The notes below the pieces were generated by a model. It saw only the letters and a list, made by a program, of their open reading frames with translations, was not told the origin of the DNA and did no database searches. A stretch of DNA of 64,000 nucleotides from Buxus sempervirens. Its lineage: Eukaryota; Streptophyta; Magnoliopsida; Buxales; Buxaceae. Made by a program: the position numbers and the translations under genes. The stretch spans positions 53,467,283 through 53,531,282 of the forward strand of contig OX387182.1 in NCBI GenBank assembly GCA_947561395.2, given 5' to 3'. This document shows positions 54,842 through 64,000 of this stretch, piece after piece. Within the stretch, counting starts at the first letter, position 1. Every line of letters starts with the position of its first letter.

Positions 54842-56005
54842 TGTAAGTGTGAAAACTCACACTCCTTATATGGCAAATGTTTGACAAATTATATCTTCTA
54901 ATAATCTTCAAGATGTGCAGAATCAAAATGTAAGTTCTGTGAATTTAGTAAAGAGGAAGGTGATGCTGCCACACAGCTACCGCTTCGCTGGTAGCTCAAG
55001 GAAATGTAAGGTTTTCTAAATAAAGAATATTTCGTAAAGGCACTTGCGAGGAACAACGCCGCTACCACTCCGTTGGCAGCGCATAAGTGAAATAGCGTAT
55101 TGAAAATAAAGAGCGCGCACCTGCGTCGTAAGACAACGCTGAGATGCTGCTGACAGTGCATGAGTCATGCAGTGCTTTGAAAGTAAAGAACATGCACCTG
55201 CGTCGTAAGACAACGCCGACATACAGCTGGTAGCACAGAGCAAGATTGAAGAATCTAAAAATCAGTTGTGCACATGCCGCGTTCCCTCCCGCTAGCAGCG
55301 CGCTGGCAACGCGCCCTTAACTGGGTCAATTTGGATTTGAGCGGGACTTGAGTTCACTTCCAGCCGTCTACCCCGATCGCAAGGCGACGCCACCAACGCT
55401 CGATGCGATCTGAGTTTTTCTTATTTAAATAGACGAGCTGTATTTTTTAGAAAGGACTTTTTCTTTTGATCAATTCGATTTGGATCTTGAGGTGTTCGAG
55501 ATTCAATCAATTCATCTTTAGAGAGTCGGTGATCGAGTGACGGGGAGATCTGAGAGAGATCTCCTGGAATTGAAGTTTGAGGATTCTTCTTCATTTCGGA
55601 ACTTCACATGATCGTATGATCTCCTGGATTGGTGATCGAGCTTGATGGATGCATAGGTGGATTCCTATTGCATTGGATCATCTCAATGGGCTCTGAGGTG
55701 ATTGTTACGATCTAGATTGATCGTGAATTGCAGCTTGTGGATTCAAGTTGTGTTACAGTTCGTGGATTCGAGCTGTGGATTGCTGTTGAGTGAGTTCAAT
55801 TGTAAAGGTTAAGTGTGTTTTCCTTTGTAATTGCTTTTCATTTAATAGTGGAGATTCTAAGGGTTAGTCGCCTCATATAGACTCGAGGATTTTCCTGGAT
55901 CTGGATTCAGGTTTCCTCGTATAAATTATGTGTGTATGTTTCCGTATTGTTAAGATCAAAATTGTTGTAGATCGAGGACCTGTAGAGTAGTCTCCTACTC
56001 TTTCA
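54842..56005 (+). mobile_element. Solo LTR of an unassigned LTR retrotransposon (1164 bp)
   Basis: Starts TGTAAGTGTGAAAACTCACAC, ends CTCCTACTCTTTCA, flanked by GGGGG (54837-54841 and 56006-56010). Orientation is suggested by the T-rich, ATTATGTGTGTATG-type end near 55930, resembling copia LTR 3' ends; the lineage is uncertain. Inside are about three degenerate 77-bp units (54990-55225) with GCACCTGCGTCGTAAGACAACGC-like cores at 55117 and 55194. It is nested in the family-A LTR. Confidence 0.8.
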
Positions 56006-56773
56006 GGGGGGCATTAGCCATGGGTGCACGTGGATAAGCAAAACAGCAACCTTTTATGGGCAATTATGGAGCATGTTGTAACCCCAACTAAGAACAACAA
56101 GCAAAGAGATAGTATGGACATTAACAAAATACCCAAAAACAATTACAAGAAGAAGTGGGAAAAGAAGAAAATCAAGAAGGGAATCTGGGGGTTATTATAA
56201 GGATTCATTAGATGAAATATGAGAAAACATGCTTCCTCTTAAAAGCCACTCCGATATGACCAAAACAGTAGCTCAAGTTAATTGAGTGCTTGTGAACATA
56301 GCTTTCATTCTCCCATGGAGCTACGAGTGAAGTCTCCCTTACCCTTTGGAGACCTCAATGCTTATGGGAATGGGGCAATAACACATACAAACCACTAACA
56401 AAGCATGTCTGGGCAGGGAAGAAGATTAACTTTCTAAACATGGCAAAAAGCATCCATTTTTATATATGTGGGAAAGAACATGTTAAGGAGCAATACCTAG
56501 GGGTTTTACAACCCTTTGGAGGAGTGTGTGACCTACTGGAGATTGGAACAGCAGCTGGCTCCTTCCTTCAGCTTCCTAGCAAGAAAAACCAGCCTCCTTC
56601 AAGCTTGGTGAGGGTGAAGAAGGGAGATGGAGGGCTGGAGAGACTTTGGGAGTGGGTTTGGGAGGTGTTGGAGCAAAGAGAGGGGAGGAAGAAGGGGTTC
56701 GGAGGTTCAGGGAGCAAGGGAGAAGGAGAAGAAGCAGAAAAGACTAACTCCTTGTCTTACTGTCCGAACTTGC

Positions 56774-56781
56774 CTTTTATA
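56774..56781 (-). promoter_or_regulatory. TATA box of the family-A LTR
   Basis: TATAAAAG on the minus strand, directly downstream of the AACCGC hairpin cluster (56793-57025) in element orientation. Confidence 0.5.
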
Positions 56782-56792
56782 GCAAACAGGGA

Positions 56793-57025
56793 CAAAACCG
56801 CATACTCAGAGCAGTTTTGCCTAAAATGAATAGTAACCGCATATACTGTGCGGTTTCGGTGAAAACCGTAGTTTATGTACAGTTTGTCCTTGTCTTTTCA
56901 GTAATGATGAGGGGACAAATTGGTCAGACGCAGTCTGACGCGCCATGCAACCGTACTGTATGTGCGGTTGAATTTTCGGCGCCGCTTGCTCTGATTGGCT
57001 CACGTGGGCGGTGGCCGAAAAAAGC
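56793..57025. repeat. AACCGC hairpin cluster of the family-A LTR
   Basis: AAAACCGC/GCAGTTTT (one mismatch) around ATACTCAGA, then AACCGCA/TGCGGTT (about 56837-56858), then CAACCG/CGGTTG around ACTGTATGTG (about 56947-56969). Related units are at 569-655 in the left LTR. Confidence 0.8.
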
Positions 57026-57324
57026 AACCGCACACTCGGACAGATTAGGCTTCCCCAATTTTTATTATTTCTCATTTATCTTAATTATTTTAATTAAGAT
57101 ATTTTAAATTTGACTGTTTTGCTCATATCTTCTCCGTCCGGGCTCCGATTCCTGCAAACTTAATTGCGTTGGAACCGTATCAGGATGCTATACCTATTGG
57201 GATAGGTGTAGCAATCAATTTAGACTCAAGTAGAAGGTTATCTTTTGCTCTTAATGGTTTATATCTTCCTTTTAAGGTTTTGCTTTCATGCTTTTTAGAG
57301 GGGTGCAAAAATGAGGTGCTTACA

Positions 57325-59730
57325 GCCATCACCCAGAACAGAGAAGGAGGTTCGTGGTTTTTTTGGAAGGATTCAGTAGATAGGCCGGTTCATAGCACAA
57401 CTCACTGCTATCTGTGAACTAATTTTCAAGCTTCTAAGAAAGTATAACCTGGCGGTCTGGAATGATGATTACCAACAAGCCTTTGATACAATAAAGAAGT
57501 ATTTGCTGAACCTACCTGTGCTAGTGCCACCAACTCCAGGAAGACCGCTGATCCTGTACATGTCAGTATTGGAAACATCAATGGGGTGTGTCTTGGGGCA
57601 GCCTGATGAGACTGATAGAAAAGAAAGGGCAATTTACTATCTGAGTAAAATATTCACAGAATATGAAGCCAAGTACTCACCATTGGAAAAGACTTGTTGT
57701 GCTCTAGTGTGGGTAACTCAGAGGCTAAGGCATTGCTTCCTTAGTCACTCCACATTATTGATATCCCGGATGAACCCTCTGAAGTTTTTGTTTAAAAAAC
57801 CGGCGCTAATTGGCAGAACGGCAAAGTGGCAGCTGCTACTATCCGAGTTTGAGCTCACATACATCACTCAGAAGGCAATTAAGGGTCAAGCCATTGCTGA
57901 TCACCTGGCTGCACATCCTTTGACAGAATACCAACCGTTGAAGATTAAATTTCCTGATGAGGCAATTCTGTTTACTCAAGAAGAGGAAAGCGAAAGTTCT
58001 TGGCAGATGTTCTTTGACGGGGCTGCCAACATGAATGGAAATGGAATAGGGGCAGTCTTGGTCAAACCCGATGGTTCACACATCCCGATCGCAGTGAAGT
58101 TGAGATTCCAGTGCACCAATAATATCGCAGAGTATGAAGCATGCATAAGTGGGTTGCAAGCTGCCATAGACTATGAAGTGGAGTAACTTGACGTATACGG
58201 AGATTCGAGTCTTATCATCTTCCAAACAACTGTGGAATGTAAACCAAGGGTCACAAACTGATCCCCTATCACCAGTATTTGGAAGAAATAAGCACAAATT
58301 TTACTCGAATTTCCTTCAACTATATGCCAAGGGCCAAAAATCAGTTTTCGAACACTCTAGCAACATTGGCTTCCATGGTCAGTATGCCAGAAGGGGTAGA
58401 TATCAAGCCACTGGAAATTGAGGTCAGAGATGAACCAGCTTATTGTCTTGTTCTAGAAAGAGCACCAGAAGAGGAAGCACCATGGTTTCAAGATATCAAA
58501 AATTTCTTGAACGATCGGAGTTTGCTAGAAAATGCCACCTCTACGGAGAAGAGGACAATACAGAGATTAGCTGGTCAATTCCCACTAAGTGGTGGACATT
58601 TGTAGAAGGGATCACATAATGAAATTCTGCTTAGGTGTGTTGCTAAGGCTGAGTCGGAAAGATTGATTAAGACTGTACATGGAGGAGTCTGTGGACCCCA
58701 TATGAATGGGCACATGCTTGCAAAGAAGATTCTGAGGTTGGGATACTATTGGTTGACAATGGAGCACGATTGCTATGTACATGTCAAAAGGTGTCATCAA
58801 TGTCAAATATATGCAGACAACAAGCATGCACCCCCAAGTGAGTTGCACAACATGACATCACCATGGCCCTTCTCCATGTGAGGCATAGATGTCATTGGCA
58901 TTATTTCCCCTAAGGCATCGAACGGGCACAGATTTATCCTGGTAGCGATCGATTATTTCACTAAGTGGGTAGAAGCGGCCTCATATGCGAATATCACAAG
59001 CAACCATGTTGTTAAATTTTTTAAGCACAATATTATTTCTCGCTATGGACTGCCAAGTGCCATAGGATCAGACAATGCTTCAAATATTAAGAACAAGGAA
59101 ATGAAGAAGATGTGTGAGCAGTTTCAGATCACCCACCATAAGTCAGCTCCATACATGCCAAAGATCAATGGGGCAGTAGAAGCAGCAAACAAAAATGTAA
59201 AGAAAATTATTCAGAAAATGGTAGTAAGTTACAAGGATTGGCATGAAATGCTACCACTTGCTCTACATGCCTACAGAACCTCAATCTGGACTTCAACTGG
59301 GGCAACCCCGTATTCCCTAGTCTATGGGATGGAAGCAGTTTTGCCAGTGGAAGTAGAAATCCCATCACTTAGAGTGCTTATGGAAGCTGAATTGGAAGAA
59401 GCCGAATGGATACAGTCAAGACATGATCAACTTAACCTGATAGAAGAGAAGCGTTTGAAGGCGCTTTGTCATGGCCAATTATACCAAAGGAGAATGGCCC
59501 GGGCCTATAATAAGAAGGTGAAGCCCAGAACTTTCTAGGAAGGGAATTTGGTTCTAAAGAAAATTCTACCATTTTTGGAAGACCCTCGTGGTAAGTTCAA
59601 GCAGAATTGGGAAGGGCTTTATGTTGTCAAGAAGGTCCTGTCAGGGGGTGCACTCATCTTGACAGAAATGGATGTGACAGATTTTCCTGAGCCAATTAAC
59701 TCTGATGCAGTAAAAAGGTATTTTCCTTGA
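57325..59730 (+). pseudogene. Tat/Ogre-clade pol, 3' part: RT end, two RNase H domains, integrase
   Basis: Continues the RT thumb/connection (TEKEVRGFFGRIQ), then the RT-linked RNase H (about 57540-57900), a second archaeal-type RNase H (SWQMFFDGAANMNGNGIGAVL, about 57998), the integrase zinc region (HMNGHMLAKKIL ... CHQCQIYAD, about 58690-58820), DDE residues (IDVIG; IGSDNAS; NGAVEAANKN) and the C-terminal end EPINSDAVKRYFP, closely matching the intact Ogre end. Breaks: stops near 57370 and at 58184-58186, 58603-58605, 58879-58881 (TGA for Trp before GIDVIG) and 59536-59538, plus a frameshift near 58186-58279. Non-functional. Confidence 0.92.
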
Positions 59731-60627
59731 TTGAATATTACTAGGAAATGATCCGAGGCCATTTTCTTTATTTCCCTCAAATTTTAATCCCTAGTCTAGC
59801 TAAGTTGAGCTGGGTCATTTCTTTGATAAACCTAAACTGGAGTTACAGTCTTATACTGGGGCAAAACAAATTGGGGCAAGGCCAATTGTGGAAAAAATAA
59901 AGAAAAAAGAAAAAAGAGAGAAAAAGAAAAGAAAAATGGCAAATGAAAGCCAAGTGTGAAAAGAGATGAAAATGATACATTTTGGGGAAATGGGGCAAAT
60001 TCATCATGACTGGAAGTCCAGTTGACCTATTTTCACATTTGAAAAATTTTGAGCCTTTAATACCTTTTATTTCATAAATCAAGCCTAGCCTTTGTTTCGT
60101 CCTATTTCTAAGCCCTCGGTGATTTTAGTATATTCATTCAAATTTCAGAGTGAGGTTGGTGATGAAGGAATGCAGAAGCCGGCCCTAGTGAAAACCGTAA
60201 CTGGCGCTAGGGGCAATATTAGCAAGAAGAAAAAAAATGAAAATGAAATGAAAAATGAAAAAAGAAAAAAAAATGGAATCAGAGGTTGAGTTGATCATGT
60301 TATCCAAGCTTGAAGAGAAATTAGCACGAGTACTGAGACTGAGCAGATTAGGAATAACGGGGTTGAACATGGAGGAAAAGCCATTTGGGGAGGATTCTAA
60401 AGGTCACAAGATAGATAGATCTGATATCTCCTTATTATTTGGATTACGCCTTTCATTATTCAACTTGATTTCAATTCTTTTAATTGTGTGTGATTAAGTG
60501 TTTTGGACAAAAATTCAAAAAAATAATAAAATACAAAAAAAGCAAAAACTATATTTTGGCCAGTGATGATAAATCAAATACTTTTCATAAAACCTTTGTT
60601 TTTACAAACATCTGAGCATTCTGAGGC
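59731..60627 (+). other. 3' untranslated region of the Tat/Ogre-clade element
   Basis: Non-coding, with purine-rich A/G tracts at about 59893-59945 and 60222-60275. The element's polypurine tract and 3' LTR are not present before the next LTR begins. Confidence 0.6.
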
Positions 60628-63600
60628 TGTAAGCACCTCATTTTTGCGCTCCCAAAAAGCCAAAAATACAAAACCCTGCTCAAAGTCAAACCCTGAGGGG
60701 TCAAAAGTTGACTTTTTGATCAAATGAAATTTGGCTACCTTGTTCTATCTCAATGGATAGGGCATCTCGACACGGTTCCAACGCAACTGGGTTTGCAGGA
60801 ATTGGAGTCCGGATGAAGGTTCTGCAGGCAGTCAAACTTAAGGGAAGGCCAAAAGTTGACTTTTCCTCGAACCCCGTGCCAAGTGCTTAGCCCTATGTCA
60901 TTAAATAGAGGGCTCCGATACAAGTTCAACGCAATTGAGTTTGCTCAAATCGGAGATCAGATGAAAGGGATATGAGCTGTCAAAGTTTCCGAGCATCAAA
61001 GTCGGAAGCTGCACACGTGGCGCAAAAACTGCACATGTGGCAGCCAACGCAGCAAAATATCTCAGGGACTAAATCTTAAGTATCCAAAATTTGATAAAAA
61101 TCTCAGGGACTAAGCTGAAATTCGCAGGGACCAATCTATAATTGTTCAAAAGTGTCAAATCGGTCGAATCGGTCAATTCGAAGGGCAAATTCGTAATTTT
61201 CCAAATTGTATCCGGTCATATATGCCGGATACACTAGCTTCCCTTCATGACCGGACTTGAAGGCCGGATACAAGAAGATTTTCGCGCGAGATTCGCGCCG
61301 ATCGCCCGACAAATTCGCAGCGGCATTTAAATTTCAAATGATTATGTTTTGTATCCGGCATTGAAGGCCTGATACAAAGGAGTGCCTGTGTATCCGGCCT
61401 TGAAGGCCGGATATGAAGAGTACTTAGTGTATCCGGCCTGAGTTGCCGGATACATTAAGTTTGTCTATAAATACAAATCAGCAGCTCATTTCCGGGGGTT
61501 GGTGGTTTTTGGTTGTTTTCCAGCTCTCCTCCCCCACCTGCTCCCCTCCGAATCCCATCTCTTCCTACTCCCTAAGGCTTCTACCACCACCCTTGACCAT
61601 CCCAAGCCACTCGAACCCTCCTTTTCTTTCTCCATCTTCACTCACACTCCAAGAAGAAGGAAAGGAAGAGCTGCTGTGCTCAAGAGGGAATATCTCCAGC
61701 TGCTGTACCACATCCAAGGGACATCATCACCTTGCACAAGAGGTCAAGGACCTCCAGGTAAGACTCCTCACCACGTTAGGTTCATCATATATTAAACTCA
61801 TATTTTTCTAAAAATATTTCTGTATGGCTTCCTTCTTTGCATGGGGTCGTGCTCCTATCATCTTAAGCATGTATTTACTTTCATTTTCATGGCATAAGGG
61901 TCACCACGCGTAAGAAACCCACGTAGGTTCCTTTAGGGAAGCACGGGAGTCCATCTTTCACACATGTTAGTGTCCTTTAACTGCTGTGATTGGTTTCATT
62001 TAAAGCTTTTGGAGGAGCATGTTCCTTCTCTATCCAATGTACCCCATTTGTTAACCCCCCTCCTCTTTCCCTTCTTCAAATGTGCTACGCGTAAGCATGG
62101 AGGTCAGGGTTAGGCTTTGATAGGAGCTGTGGAGATGCATAAGTGTTTATCCTTTGGCGCTCATTTTGCATGACTATTTCTCATAAGGTTTCTTCTTTGC
62201 ATATGGATGAGTGTGTACCAAGGGAGGTGTATGGCAATACCTACTGTTTTGGTGTAAGTCTGATTTTCTGTTGGGTCATGCAACTTCAGCTTTTTAGGGT
62301 CTTGTCTGTCCCATGTTGTTACTGTTATTGGGCATGAATACCTGCTCCCTTCCCCCCATGAACCTTGCTCTTCTCGGGTGTGGATGTAGGCTCCCTTTGC
62401 CCCCTTTTAATGGCTAGAGGTGCTCACTTGAGCTGCTGCTGGGGGTAGCAGCAGCAACCCCACCTCTCCAGCAGATTTTCCCATATAATGCCTTGTTATT
62501 TATGCACCCAAAAGCATGATCCCATCACCCCTCGAACCCACTGTTGTGGCCTACACAAGCTGATGCTAGGTGCAACAGCAGCAGCACCTTCATTCCCTGG
62601 TAGGCAACTTCCAGGCCTGTCCAGCATGACCCCCAATACCCTTTTAGCATCTGCTGTCCTAGCAGGTGTAGGAGCCATAAACCCTCCCCGGTGACGGCCC
62701 ATTAGTGCCCTGAGGGAACGATCACATTGCCCTCTCCTCTTCCCCATTGCCTTTGCTGAAAAGCCCAAGACAAAAAAGAAAGGAAGCCATGAGAGGAGAT
62801 CCCCAAACCTGAACCAATGTGGGCCTGCCCGAGGGCCTACATGACCTGCAGAAGCCTTCTAGGGACCTTTGGAAACCACCCCAACTGCCAAAATCCGAAA
62901 AATGGCCATTTTGGTGTGATCCGGCAACTCAGGCCGGATCACCTATGGCCTATGTGTATCCGGCAACTAAGGCCGGATACACACAGAAATTTATTTTTTG
63001 TGTGTTTGATGTTTCTTGCCGAATTTTTGGGTGATTCGAGCCAAACCAATCAAACCAACAGGGTTTCCAGGTCACCCGGAAACCCAACTTGGGACTTGGA
63101 CCCTCGGTTCAACTCGGGATACCCGTGGGCCTTCCAACGGGGCCCACCAAGCCCTATGAACCCAGAAGCATGCAAATGAGGAAATTGAGTAAAAGTGAAC
63201 AAATTGAATCGGGCGGGCCAAACCCAATGCGGCCCACCCGAGCCTTGTTATGTGTAATGAATGTATGAATTGCATGGTTTGGGCCGAGACCAAGGGCTAG
63301 GGCCTATTGGGCCCACCAAAGCCCGCTAACCGAACCAAGTTAGGGTGCAAGCCCTAGACTTCAAAGAATTGGGCTTTCAAGCCCAAACCTGAATCACGGG
63401 CCCCAAGCCCAGTGACCAGCCCATTTTGGCAAATCTAAATAAAGCAAGTCCAAAATACTTTGGCAACCACCATGGGGGCCCGCCTAAGGGCCCACAAAAC
63501 AAGGCCGACCCACTTTTGCATGAAAATCTCCTAAAACACCAACTTGAACAACTAAGTAAAATCAACACACTAACCTAAGCCCAAAGGGCCTCGTAGGACT

Positions 63601-64000
63601 AGACAGAGGCCCACCAGGGGCACATGGGCTCACACAAGCCCACCCAGGCAACCGTGGGCCTTCCGACGGGGCCCACCCAGTCAGACTCAGATAACTTAAA
63701 ATAAATAAGATAAAATCAATTAAAGGGACCCGCACCAACCCAGGTGGTCCCACCAAGACCCAACTTAAATACCTGCTGGATTAGGAACCGGGTGAGAACC
63801 AAGTAAGAGAGCTGACTCAAATCAAGGAACCCACGGGACCCGTCATCCGACGGGGTGGACTAGGGTGTCTACGGACTTCCCTAGACCGCAACCGAGAACC
63901 AACTTAGAATCTCAAGCCGCAGACCAAAAGCCGTAAAAAGACAAGATTAGGCACCCAGGTGTCCGCCTGCACCCCATCAGGCGGTGGCGACTCCGAACTT
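60628..64000 (+). repeat. Older Ogre family-B LTR, plus strand, truncated by window end
   Basis: Starts TGTAAGCACCTCATTTTTGCGC and aligns along its length with the reverse complement of the young Ogre LTRs, with clear divergence. By comparison only about 30 bp are missing at the right edge. Contents in order: hairpin array (about 61205-61454), TATA box (61466), GCTGCTGCT/AGCAGCAGC hairpin (62433-62456), two long hairpins (62916-62983) and a PBS-like decoy near the window end. It may be a solo LTR or the 5' LTR of another Ogre. The TSD cannot be checked; GAGGC precedes it. Confidence 0.9.
61466..61474 (+). promoter_or_regulatory. TATA box of the older family-B LTR
   Basis: TATAAATAC, 11 bp downstream of the last hairpin of the array (TGTATCCGGC/GCCGGATACA, loop CTGAGTT, 61428-61454). 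Confidence 0.6.

Larger units (their letters stand above)
51082..57324 (-). mobile_element. Solo LTR of Ogre family A, carrying two nested solo LTRs
   Basis: In element orientation it begins TGTAAGCACCTCATTTTTGCACC (57324) and ends CACGACGTGCACACA (51082). No internal coding region is present, so it is a solo LTR. Subtracting the nested LTRs and their TSD copies leaves about 2.58 kb. It shares with family B the first 20 bases, the block around GTGTCTACGGACTTCC and the PBS-like decoy (51121-51130). It has AACCGCA/TGCGGTT hairpins just upstream of a TATA box, and a GCTGCTGCT/AGCAGCAGC hairpin at 54620-54643. The same family lies at 1-1185. Confidence 0.92.
17798..60627 (+). mobile_element. Old Tat/Ogre-clade Ty3/gypsy element, interrupted twice, 3' end outside window
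   Basis: The element starts with a 2446-bp 5' LTR and a tRNA-Arg-type PBS, and encodes Tat-type gag-pol with two RNase H domains. The internal region is split by the young Ogre (24511-47753) and by a family-A solo LTR (51082-57324). The pol frame resumes exactly when the second insertion and one TSD copy are removed. The plus-strand pol ends at 59730; about 0.9 kb of 3' untranslated sequence follows before another LTR begins at 60628. Its own 3' LTR is not in the window. Many stops and frameshifts make it defective. The left TSD would be CACCC (17793-17797); the right copy is not visible. Confidence 0.9.

Noticed and set aside
54842-56005. Possible host gene promoter or exon inside the family-A LTR
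   Set aside because: TG...CA ends and a GGGGG direct duplication identify it as a solo LTR; no ORF or splice pattern is present.
60628-64000. Possible 3' LTR of the plus-strand Tat element
   Set aside because: Its start and content match Ogre family B, not the Tat 5' LTR (which begins TGTAGACACC), and no polypurine tract precedes it.

Overview
The window is intergenic DNA from a flowering plant with a large, repeat-rich nuclear genome. No host gene, rRNA or tRNA gene is visible. Almost every base can be assigned to nested LTR retrotransposons, plus one Tourist-like DNA element. The lineages present (SIRE/Maximus-type Ty1/copia, Tekay/Del-type chromovirus, Tat/Ogre-type Ty3/gypsy) are plant lineages. 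The sequence alone does not fix the species.

Layout. (1) 1-1185 is the end of an Ogre-type LTR (here called family A). (2) 1186-17797 is the minus-strand remnant of an old SIRE-like copia element. It is split by a 1.7-kb Tourist-like element (4898-6605, TSD TTG) and by a complete Tekay-type chromovirus (6995-16849, TSD TTTTC, 2.49-kb LTRs, intact 1557-aa polyprotein). (3) At 17798 the copia gag is broken by a plus-strand Tat/Ogre-clade element: 5' LTR 17798-20243, tRNA-Arg-type PBS, leader with a 75-bp tandem repeat, then gag, protease, RT, two RNase H domains and integrase with many stops and frameshifts. Its gag-pol is cut twice. (4) The first cut is a complete, very young, minus-strand Ogre element, 24511-47753 (23,243 bp, TSD ACTAC). 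Its two 3,927-bp LTRs differ at only about eight positions by eye. It has a separate ORF1 and a single uninterrupted 2802-codon gag-pol ORF. (5) The second cut is a solo LTR of Ogre family A, 51082-57324 (TSD GCCAT), itself hit by a Tekay solo LTR (51717-54206, minus, TSD CCTAA) and a 1.16-kb solo LTR (54842-56005, TSD GGGGG). (6) From 60628 to the window end lies an older plus-strand Ogre family-B LTR. The 3' LTR of the Tat element and the start of the copia must lie beyond the right edge.

Function and history. Each autonomous element follows the usual LTR-retrotransposon plan: LTR promoter, tRNA primer site, Gag, protease, RT/RNase H, integrase, polypurine tract. The nesting gives the relative order: copia first, then Tat, then the family-A LTR, then the LTRs inside it. 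The complete Ogre is the youngest datable insertion and the Tekay element is somewhat older (about 0.9% LTR divergence). Several solo LTRs show active LTR-LTR recombination.

Most unusual: all four gypsy LTR families carry arrays of short perfect inverted repeats. In the Tat/Ogre families these sit just upstream of a TATA box, and loops in several unrelated families share the core ACTCAG. In the Tekay LTR four hairpins keep one constant loop while each has a different but self-complementary stem. The Tat/Ogre LTRs also carry a second 10-nt copy of their own primer-binding sequence near the LTR end.
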